Of a stretch of 64,000 nt of DNA, positions 16,808 through 24,082 are shown piece by piece. This DNA is from Arthrobacter silviterrae. Its GTDB lineage: Bacteria > Actinomycetota > Actinomycetes > Actinomycetales > Micrococcaceae. The position numbers and the translations under genes are program-made. The stretch is taken from assembly GCF_011045165.1 (NCBI RefSeq), contig NZ_JAAKZI010000002.1, positions 124,001 through 188,000 on the forward strand, given 5' to 3'. Position 1 is the stretch's first letter. The number at the start of each line of letters is the position of its first letter. Under the pieces are notes generated by a model, which made no database searches, had not been told where the DNA came from, and saw only the letters and a list, made by a program, of their open reading frames with translations.

Positions 16808-17198
16808 GGGCGCTCCATTCCAGGGCAGTTTGTTGTTTCTTCGGCAGCCCGGCCACCACCAGGTCGTAGGAATCCTCCAGCAGGTCCAGCACCGTTTGCG
16901 CTTCGGCCGCGGTGCAGTCCACCGTATTCCAGTGCCTCTTGTTCATGTGGTAGCCGGGTGTGATGGCGGGGTTGGCGGCGCGCAGCTGCGGGGCCAGCTC
17001 CGGATCGCACTTGAGGCTCACGGACAGCTCCGCGCTGTCCAGCCGGCCCGCGGCGAACATCTTTCCCACCCACTTGTCCCCTCCGCTGCTGGGAGCCCTG
17101 ACCTTGAAGACGGACGTTTCCGGGCCAAAGGGGAAGTCCTCGTAGCTGCCCGGGAATTTCAGGGCGGCGGCACGGAATTCGGCTGCTGAGATGCTCAC
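16791..17198 (-). CDS. MmcQ/YjbR-family protein
   Basis: 135 residues from GTG 17198, which overlaps the stop of the upstream gene as GTGA (17195-17198). Motifs: PGSYEDFPFGPETSVFKV, KMFA, LSVSLKCDPELAPQLRA, PGYHMNKRHWNTVD, DSYDLVVAGLPKK. The family adopts a CyaY-like or double-wing fold; DNA binding is suggested in databases but the physiological role is not established. The much longer in-frame extension to 17408 is non-homologous and antisense-like. Confidence 0.85.
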   Translation of the reverse strand: MSISAAEFRAAALKFPGSYEDFPFGPETSVFKVRAPSSGGDKWVGKMFAAGRLDSAELSVSLKCDPELAPQLRAANPAITPGYHMNKRHWNTVDCTAAEAQTVLDLLEDSYDLVVAGLPKKQQTALEWSARVAKE

Positions 17199-17761
17199 TG
17201 CGCCTCCGATTTCTTGACGCCGTACGTGAGCTGGGCAAACTGCCCAAACATGCCGGCGCTGCGCAACTCCAGCCTGTCCGGGCCCACATTGCGGGGCAGC
17301 AGGGGCGCCCCGCCGGACAACACGGCCGGGGCCATGGTCACCACCAGTTCGTCGAGGGCGCCGATGTCCAGGAACTGCCCAGCAAGGTCTCCGCCACCGA
17401 CCACCCACACATCCCCATCCCCGGCTGCGGCCACGATGGCCGGCAGGGCATCCGCAACCGGGCCACGGACAAAGCGGACGTCGGCGCCGCTGGGCACGGG
17501 CAGCTCACGGGAAGAAAAAACATACGTTGGCCTGGACCCGTAATACTGCTGCCACTTGGCCGGGTTTTCCAGCAGCTTCTCCTCCCGCAACACCCACTCA
17601 TAGGTGGTGGAGCCCTCCACAAACACGCCCATGCCGGCCATGAAGGCGGCCATGTCGGGCCCGCCGGAATCGTCCACGGCAAACAGCCAGGCCAGCGAGT
17701 TGTCCTCGTCAGCCAGAAAGCCGTTGAGCGTGCTGGCTGTGTAGTACACAATGCGGGTCAT
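17195..17761 (-). CDS. Dihydrofolate reductase family protein (RibD C-terminal-like)
   Basis: 188 residues. Begins RIVYYTASTLNGFLADEDNSLAWLF, the family NADPH-binding start, and has FVEGSTTYEW, PTYVFSSREL and DVWVVGGGDLAGQFLD (glycine-rich cofactor loop). It lacks the full set of folate-site residues of FolA, so it is more like the large group of RibD-C or YyaP-type reductases of unknown substrate. A TACCGT box lies 7 nt before the ATG, which would make the transcript leaderless. First of a coupled set with MmcQ and DUF1990. Confidence 0.87.
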   Translation of the reverse strand: MTRIVYYTASTLNGFLADEDNSLAWLFAVDDSGGPDMAAFMAGMGVFVEGSTTYEWVLREEKLLENPAKWQQYYGSRPTYVFSSRELPVPSGADVRFVRGPVADALPAIVAAAGDGDVWVVGGGDLAGQFLDIGALDELVVTMAPAVLSGGAPLLPRNVGPDRLELRSAGMFGQFAQLTYGVKKSEAQ

Positions 17762-17798
17762 GGGCTCAACGGTACCTTGGCTCCCTGCGGCACAGCAG

Positions 17799-18692
17799 CT
17801 ATTTCACGCCCAGATAGTCTTCCAGCAGCACAACCTTCAGCCCTGCCGCCTTTTGCGCTTTCACGAAGGCTGCAAGGTCTGCCGGGAATTCCGGCCGGAA
17901 GTGCATCAGGACAATCTCGCCCGGCCGCAGTGCATGGCCCACCTGGTAGTCCATCCTGCCGGCGCTAGCCTTCGCCTCCCAGTCCACAATGGCCTTCATG
18001 CCGCAGGCGGCCGCGGCCCTCTGCACGGACATGGTGTACGGCCCTCCCGGCGGGCGGAACAGCACGGGCCGGCGGCCAAAGTTCTTTTCCTCGAAGTCCG
18101 CCATGCCGCAAATTTCGGCCTTTTGCTGCTCATAGCTGAGGTGGATGAAGCCCAGGTTGTGGCTCATGGTGTGGTCTTCAATGAGGAACCCGGCTGCCGT
18201 GTGGGCGGTGAAGAAGCTGGCATGGCCGGCGATGAAGTTGTGCGCGAGGAACAGCGACGCCTTGATCCCGTGCTGCTCCATCAGGGCCAGGTCCGAAGCC
18301 CGCTTTACGGCGCCGTCGTCGATGGTCAGGAACACCACCTTTTGCTCCGTGGGGATCCTGGTGATGACGGGGGCCAGGCCGTTTTCAACGGGTGGGAGGG
18401 TAAAGTCGGGCACCAGTCCGTCCAGGGTGCTGTGCCGCCCGGTCCTGGGGTCCACGGGGCCCTGCGGCGCGGACGACGCCGTTGGGCCAGTTGCGCTGGG
18501 AGTCCCGGCTGCCGCAGTGGTGCTGTGGGCGGCGGGAGCCGGGAGTGCGGCGGCCGTGTCGGTGCCAGCCGGCGTCGAGCCTCCCCAGGCGAGGCGCACG
18601 GCGCCGAAGGCCGCGGCGGCCAGGACCACGGCCACCAGGGCAAGCGTGATCCAGCGGGCAACATGGGGGGCCGTGTGGAGGTGGCGGGGCAT
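17799..18692 (-). CDS. Membrane-anchored polysaccharide deacetylase (NodB-like)
   Basis: 297 residues. One N-terminal membrane anchor or signal (about residues 14-34), then a Pro/Ala/Thr-rich linker to residue ~85, then the NodB domain: VVFLTIDDGAV (catalytic and metal Asp), HTMSHNLGFIHL (H-x3-H metal pair), RPVLFRPPGGPYT (Arg/Pro loop), and a C-terminal EIVLMHF with the active-site His. Predicted to remove N-acetyl groups from peptidoglycan or another cell-wall glycan outside the membrane. Substrate not visible from sequence. Confidence 0.9.
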   Translation of the reverse strand: MPRHLHTAPHVARWITLALVAVVLAAAAFGAVRLAWGGSTPAGTDTAAALPAPAAHSTTAAAGTPSATGPTASSAPQGPVDPRTGRHSTLDGLVPDFTLPPVENGLAPVITRIPTEQKVVFLTIDDGAVKRASDLALMEQHGIKASLFLAHNFIAGHASFFTAHTAAGFLIEDHTMSHNLGFIHLSYEQQKAEICGMADFEEKNFGRRPVLFRPPGGPYTMSVQRAAAACGMKAIVDWEAKASAGRMDYQVGHALRPGEIVLMHFRPEFPADLAAFVKAQKAAGLKVVLLEDYLGVK

Positions 18693-18711
18693 GGATATTC
18701 TCCGTTGGGAC

Positions 18712-19128
18712 TTAAAGGCCCAAAACCGCGGCCTCGATCTTGGGGCAGGTGTTCATGACGACGTCCAGGCCGGCATCCGCTGCCCGCCGGGCGGCGTCCT
18801 GATCGATCACGCCAAGTTGCAGCCACACGGCCTTGGCGCCGGCCGCAATGGCCTGGTCCACCACCAATCCTACTTTGGCCGAATTCACGAAACAGTCCAC
18901 AACGTCTATGTTTCCGGGTATTTCTGCCAATGTTTTGTACCCCTTGGCGCCGTGGACGTCGTCCCCCTTCAAGCTCACCGGGATGATCTCCTGGCCCAGG
19001 TGCTGCTGCAGGTAGAGGGACACGCCGACGGCGGGGCGCAGCGGGTTGTTGGACAGGCCCACCACGGCCCAGCGGGCAGGCGTGGCCAGCAGCCGGCGGA
19101 TCACGGCAGGGTCGTTTACATGGGTCAT
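18712..19128 (-). CDS. CoA-binding domain protein (YccU type)
   Basis: 138 residues from ATG 19128. Rossmann-like CoA-binding fold with WAVVGLSNNPLRPAVGVSLYLQQ near the start, GYKTLAEIP, DVVDCFVNSAKVGLVVDQAI and AVWLQLGVIDQDAA, and a conserved C-terminal VVMNTCPKIE. Resembles the N-terminal part of succinyl-CoA synthetase alpha without its catalytic histidine. Role unknown. Transcription is probably leaderless (box at 19136-19141). The longer frame to 19287 is low-complexity and overlaps the next gene. Confidence 0.88.
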   Translation of the reverse strand: MTHVNDPAVIRRLLATPARWAVVGLSNNPLRPAVGVSLYLQQHLGQEIIPVSLKGDDVHGAKGYKTLAEIPGNIDVVDCFVNSAKVGLVVDQAIAAGAKAVWLQLGVIDQDAARRAADAGLDVVMNTCPKIEAAVLGL

Positions 19129-19135
19129 GTTCTCA

Positions 19136-19141
19136 AGCTTA
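19136..19141 (-). promoter_or_regulatory. -10 box (TAAGCT) of a leaderless transcript
   Basis: On the minus strand TAAGCT is followed by 7 nt and the ATG at 19128; no ribosome-binding site is present. Confidence 0.45.
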
Positions 19142-19180
19142 GGTGCTGCGTGCTGCGGGAAATGCGGGGAATGCGGGGAA

Positions 19181-19699
19181 CTAGGCGAGGCTGAAGGATT
19201 CGTCGGCGCCGGGGCGGTCATTGTCACCCGTGTCGGTTTCCTGCTCCTCGTCGTCATCGTCGTCCAGCTCGTCGTCGATGTCCACATAGTCGTCGCTGGT
19301 CAGTTCTTCGGTGTACAGCGCCCAAAACTCGTTGGAGCCGGCAGCCACCGGGTCCAGTGACTTGAGCTGCTGCTCGAACGACTTCTTCACCTCGGAAAAA
19401 TCGGCGTCGTCCTCCGGTCCGGGGGCGTCACGGTCGATGGAACCCCATGCGGCAACAATCTTCACAAAGCTCTCCAGGCTCGAGGCCACCACGGATTCGT
19501 CGTCCTCGCACACGAACAGCACGGAGCCCCTCTTGCGGTCAACGACCACAAACTGGAAGTCGCCGTCATTGCACACGATGGCGCGTCCGGATGGATCGTT
19601 GGCAAATGGCGGTTTCAGCCAGTTCCCATCCATCGGCATGTCATCCAGCGCCGAGGGGTGCAACGGCTCAAGTGCCGCCCATATTTTGGAATCGTTCAT
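19181..19699 (-). CDS. Uncharacterised protein with a very acidic C-terminal tail
   Basis: 172 residues, AGGAGG ribosome-binding site. The N-terminal 110 residues look like a small alpha/beta domain (IWAALEPLHPSALDDMP, GRAIVCNDGDFQFVVVDRKRGSVLFVCEDDESVVASSLESFVKIV), reminiscent in outline of SMI1/KNR4 (SUKH) proteins, where a single regulatory domain ends in an F-x-x-F helix; this is a weak resemblance. Residues ~140-165 are mostly D and E (DDELDDDDDEEQE). Soluble, no signal. Function unknown. Confidence 0.75.
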   Translation of the reverse strand: MNDSKIWAALEPLHPSALDDMPMDGNWLKPPFANDPSGRAIVCNDGDFQFVVVDRKRGSVLFVCEDDESVVASSLESFVKIVAAWGSIDRDAPGPEDDADFSEVKKSFEQQLKSLDPVAAGSNEFWALYTEELTSDDYVDIDDELDDDDDEEQETDTGDNDRPGADESFSLA

Positions 19700-19761
19700 G
19701 ACTTCCTCCTGCCCTTAATCCCGACACTAACCACCCTGTGGCCCGGCCGTCAATGAATAAA

Positions 19762-20568
19762 TCAGCTGGCTCCGGCCAACACCGCGCCTTCGCCAAAGCG
19801 CCGGTTCCGCAGCACGGGCAAAAATTCGCGCACTTCCTCGATGCGCTTGTGTGTGACATCCGCCGTGGCCACGCCCTGGGGCTCGTCGTCCAGGAAGTCC
19901 TGCGGAATGCCCATGGGGTCCAGGATTGCCGAATGCCCGATGCAGTGGTCGCTGGATGTGCCCGCCGCGGCAATCCACACCGTGTTTTCAATGGCGCGGG
20001 CCTTCAGCAGCGTCTCCCAGTGGTCCACCTTGTTGTCGCCCTTGAACCAGGCCGCGGCCACGCAAATGAGGTCCGCCCCTTCCAGTGCCAGGGCCCGGGC
20101 CAGCTCCGGGAAGCGGATGTCGTAGCACGTCATGATGCCCACCCTGAATCCGCCAATGTCCACCAGCGTGATGCCGCTGTTGCCCGGCTTGATCCGCTTG
20201 GACTCCTGGTAGGAAAACGCGTCATACAGGTGCAGCTTGCGGTAGGTGCCCAGGATGCCGCCGTCGTCATCCACGGCCACCAGGGTGTTGTACGGGCGTG
20301 CCTCGCCGCTGGACTCGTAGCCGCCGGCAACCACCGCAATGCCCACGTCGGCCGCAATGTGGCTCAGGCCCTGGACAAACGTGGTCCATTGGGCGTCCAC
20401 TGCGGCGGTGAAGTCACCGGGCACCCGGCCCACGGAAAACATGGATTCCTCGGGGAAGACGATCAGCCGCGCGCCGCCGTCCCGTGCCGAGGCCGCCAAG
20501 CTGCGCATGACCGCCAGGTTGCCCGCGACGTCGCCGCCCGGGTTGAACTGTCCAACACTGACCTTCAT
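19762..20568 (-). CDS. Carbon-nitrogen hydrolase (nitrilase superfamily amidase)
   Basis: 268 residues. Carries the catalytic Glu-Lys-Cys set: Glu in IVFPEESMF (~residue 41), Lys in TYRKLHLYD (~113), Cys in IMTCYDIRFPELAR (~147). Length and motif style match the branch that includes omega-amidase and deaminated-glutathione amidase (Nit1/NitFhit-like), so an amide-repair role is plausible. GAGGAG precedes the ATG. Single gene between a convergently placed terminator and an unknown gene. Exact substrate not visible. Confidence 0.9.
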   Translation of the reverse strand: MKVSVGQFNPGGDVAGNLAVMRSLAASARDGGARLIVFPEESMFSVGRVPGDFTAAVDAQWTTFVQGLSHIAADVGIAVVAGGYESSGEARPYNTLVAVDDDGGILGTYRKLHLYDAFSYQESKRIKPGNSGITLVDIGGFRVGIMTCYDIRFPELARALALEGADLICVAAAWFKGDNKVDHWETLLKARAIENTVWIAAAGTSSDHCIGHSAILDPMGIPQDFLDDEPQGVATADVTHKRIEEVREFLPVLRNRRFGEGAVLAGAS

Positions 20569-20625
20569 GGCAACTCCTCAACCGTTCGTTTACCTACCTC
20601 CAGCGTAGCCTTCCGGGGTGTTAAA

Positions 20626-20671
20626 AAGGCGGGACGACGGCGGAACTTAAGTTCCGCCGTCGTCCCGCCTT
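20626..20671 (-). terminator. Rho-independent terminator of purA
   Basis: A perfect 46-bp palindrome (23-bp arms meeting at CTTAAG, 20646-20651) lies 12 nt after the purA stop. On the minus strand it is followed by TTTTT (20627-20623, the first two overlapping the stem end). Confidence 0.9.
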
Positions 20672-20683
20672 GGAAGGAACGGC

Positions 20684-21973
<1,290 letters not shown>

Positions 21974-22181
21974 GGGATCCTCCCCCTTGCTCATAAAGTT
22001 GAGCCGGTCGCTGCATGGGTCGGCGGAACGTTCCGCCGTACACCGTCCGGACACGAAAATGCCCCTTGCAAACTGCCATCCGTCTCCAGCGCTGCTGTAC
22101 CCCGGCAGGCAATCAAGGGGGTCTTGCGTCCCAAGTTTACCGGAATGGAAAGGCGGGCGCACATTAAGCCCCCTCCCATGC

Positions 22182-22257
22182 GACGCTCCATCACTTCTGG
22201 CGGGTTTTCCCGCGACGCTCCATCACCTCTGGCGGGTTTTCCCGCGACGCTCCATCA
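22182..22257. repeat. 32-bp-period intergenic repeat array (locus B: 3 units, one orientation)
   Basis: GACGCTC cores start at 22182, 22214 and 22246, exactly 32 bp apart; units 1 and 2 differ at a single base. Read on the minus strand the unit is TGATGGAGCGTCGCGGGAAA followed by ACCCGCCAGAGG. The last unit contains the TGA stop of the FAD monooxygenase gene (22255-22257) in its TGATGG part. Rest of the gap (21974-22181): the purA ribosome-binding site and no other clear signal. Confidence 0.85.
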
Positions 22258-23526
22258 CGGCCGGTCTGCCCGCCGCTCCCGGTGAGGCCTGCCGATGAGC
22301 AGCGTGGCCAGGTAGCGGTGGGGATTGCGGCTGCGGAACGCCGCACTGAGCACCTGCCGGAGTGCTTCGGCGTCGGGTCCAGGGGCGGACAGCGCGGCCT
22401 GTGCCCGTGTTTGGCGCAACGTCACCTCACCCGCCGCGTGGCGAACGGCGTGGTAGTCCTCGAGTGAGTCGAAGGGTTCCCTGCCGTCGAGCACGGCGGC
22501 CAAGCGGAAGGCGAGGTCGACGGCGTCGAGCATTCCCGTATTCAGCGAGGAACCGCCCGCGGAGAACACATGGGCGGCGTCGCCGGCAAGGAACACCCTG
22601 CCCGCCCTGTACCGCGCGGCCTGGCGGCTGTTGGCCACCGTGGAGCGCAGCCATTCGCCGCCGCTGGCCGGAAGGTCTGCGCCCAGCACACGCTTGATGC
22701 TGGCCTGCAATTCCTCGAGAGAAATCTGCGCGGCAGCTTCCTGCGTGCCGCGTGGCTCCTGCGAAGCGACGATGTACAGGTCCTTTGGGGCGCCGCGGTC
22801 CAGTTTCGACAGGGGGGCAATCGTGAACGAACCTGTTGGCGTGTGGTTCGGCTGGAACAATGCCAGCCGCTGGCCGCCGGGAAGCTCCACGGCATTCCGG
22901 GTCCGGCTGACTAAAGTTGGGGGAACCGTGACGTGCCCGATCCGCACCAGCTGGTTCCCCGTGGTCCCCGGAAAGTCAATGCCCAGCTGGTGCCGGACGA
23001 AGCTGTGGGCGCCGTCGCACCCGGCCAGGAATCCGGTGCCGAGGGTGTAGCTGCCGCCGGCGGAGGAAACCTCCACGAGCACGCGTTCGCCGTCGTCCTG
23101 GAAGCCGGTAACGGTGTGCCCGCGGCGGATGTCAACACCGGTGGCGCGGGCGCGGGCTTCCAACAGCTGTTCCAGCCGGCGTTGCGGTATCGGCAGGATT
23201 TTCAGCGCATTGGGCCGGAGCGGGTTGAGCCGCAGCGGGAGGGCGCCGAAAGAGTAGCGGGGCGCGGGGATGGCGTGGAGGCCCCTTTGCCCCCGCAGCA
23301 GGCCACGCTTCGCAAGCACGGTTGCGATCTCGCCCACCAGGCCGTTGCCTTTCGGCATGGCACTGGGCTCGGCGGCCTGCTCGAGGACCGTCGAGGCGAT
23401 GCCCGCGGCGGCCAGCTCGCAGGCAAGCATCAACCCGACCGGGCCGGCACCGGCAATGACCACGGGCTGTCTGTCCTGGATGCCGTCCCCGGCCATTTTC
23501 ATCCCACTTTCGCCGCTCTCGATCAC
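22255..23526 (-). CDS. FAD-dependent aromatic-type monooxygenase
   Basis: 423 residues. Class A flavoprotein hydroxylase motifs: VVIAGAGPVGLMLACELAAAG (GxGxxG, near residue 22), AGCDGAHSFVRHQLGIDFPG (DG motif), and RVFLAGDAAHVFSAGGSSLNTGMLDA (GD motif binding the FAD ribityl chain). The substrate-binding part is variable; relatives hydroxylate phenols, polyketides or antibiotics such as tetracycline and rifampicin. No pathway partners are nearby. Start ATG 23526 is one option; homology begins at residue ~20. Its stop codon sits inside a 32-bp repeat unit. Confidence 0.9.
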   Translation of the reverse strand: MIESGESGMKMAGDGIQDRQPVVIAGAGPVGLMLACELAAAGIASTVLEQAAEPSAMPKGNGLVGEIATVLAKRGLLRGQRGLHAIPAPRYSFGALPLRLNPLRPNALKILPIPQRRLEQLLEARARATGVDIRRGHTVTGFQDDGERVLVEVSSAGGSYTLGTGFLAGCDGAHSFVRHQLGIDFPGTTGNQLVRIGHVTVPPTLVSRTRNAVELPGGQRLALFQPNHTPTGSFTIAPLSKLDRGAPKDLYIVASQEPRGTQEAAAQISLEELQASIKRVLGADLPASGGEWLRSTVANSRQAARYRAGRVFLAGDAAHVFSAGGSSLNTGMLDAVDLAFRLAAVLDGREPFDSLEDYHAVRHAAGEVTLRQTRAQAALSAPGPDAEALRQVLSAAFRSRNPHRYLATLLIGRPHRERRADRP

Positions 23527-23545
23527 GTCAACCGGCTGGGCGCGC

Positions 23546-23881
23546 TCAGCCTGCCGTGAACGCCAGGGCGGCGTCCGCCAGCGCCGGCCAGTGCTCGACG
23601 GAGGCTAGCGGCACCACCACCCAGTCCTTGAATGGCCGTTTCATTCCGGAGGGATCAAACAGCACGGCGTTCGGGAGGGCGAGGGCCTCGGTGTGCCCCG
23701 TTGAATCGCGGCCCAGCTTGAACGCGACGGCGTCCCCGTGAAGGCAGCCGATGGCCTTGCTGCCCACCATCAGCGACGTGGCGCCGAACATTTTGCCGAC
23801 GGTGACCCCGGCATCCGCAACATCAGCGGCGAGGGTGTCAAAAGCGGCAACGGCAGCGGGCGAGGGAACAAGTTTCTCCAT
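23546..23881 (-). CDS. TfoX N-terminal domain protein
   Basis: 111 residues from ATG 23881. Shows VTVGKMFGATSLMVGSKAIGCLHGDAVAFKL and a C-terminal FDPSGMKRPFKDWVVVP, as in stand-alone TfoX/Sxy N-terminal proteins. In Gram-negatives TfoX regulates competence; stand-alone actinobacterial members have no established role. The extended frame to 24025 runs through the 32-bp repeats and encodes repeat-derived peptide, so it is rejected. The stop is 19 bp from the monooxygenase start. Confidence 0.85.
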   Translation of the reverse strand: MEKLVPSPAAVAAFDTLAADVADAGVTVGKMFGATSLMVGSKAIGCLHGDAVAFKLGRDSTGHTEALALPNAVLFDPSGMKRPFKDWVVVPLASVEHWPALADAALAFTAG

Positions 23882-23933
23882 GCCTGAATCATGCCCTGCC
23901 CTCGGCCCGGCCGTCGAGAGGCGGCGCCAACGG

Positions 23934-24041
23934 TGATGCCGCGTCCCGCAAAAAGCCGCGAAAGGTGATGCGGCGTCCCGCAAAAACCCGCAAAAGGTGA
24001 TGGAGCGTCGGGGAAAAAGCCGCAAAAGGTGATGGAGCGTC
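23934..24041. repeat. 32-bp-period intergenic repeat array (locus C: 4 units, one orientation)
   Basis: TGATG starts at 23934, 23966, 23998 and 24030, exactly 32 bp apart. Units 3 and 4 read TGATGGAGCGTCGGGGA, with AAAAGCCGCAAAAGG completing unit 3; units 1 and 2 are degenerate (GCGTCCCGC). Lies between the nitrite reductase stop (24083) and the TfoX-like start (23881). The last unit runs into the G-rich tract at 24042. Confidence 0.85.
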
Positions 24042-24080
24042 GGGGAGGGAGGGAGGGAGGGAGGGAGGGGGGGAGGGGTG
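24042..24080 (+). repeat. GGGA tandem tract
   Basis: About eight runs of three or more G separated by single A bases, ending 2 bp before the nitrite reductase stop codon. The plus strand could fold as a G-quadruplex. The same bases are C-rich in the nitrite reductase mRNA, just after its stop. Confidence 0.8.
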
Positions 24081-24082
24081 TG

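Noticed and set aside
23882-24025. N-terminal extension of the TfoX-like protein through the 32-bp repeats
   Set aside because: The extra residues are translations of repeat units (RRSITFCGF-like) and no ribosome-binding site precedes that start.
23934-24041. Regular 32-bp repeats as a CRISPR array
   Set aside because: There are no unique spacers: similarity extends through the whole 32-bp unit, unit number is three to four per direction, orientation flips within two arrays, and no cas genes are in the window.
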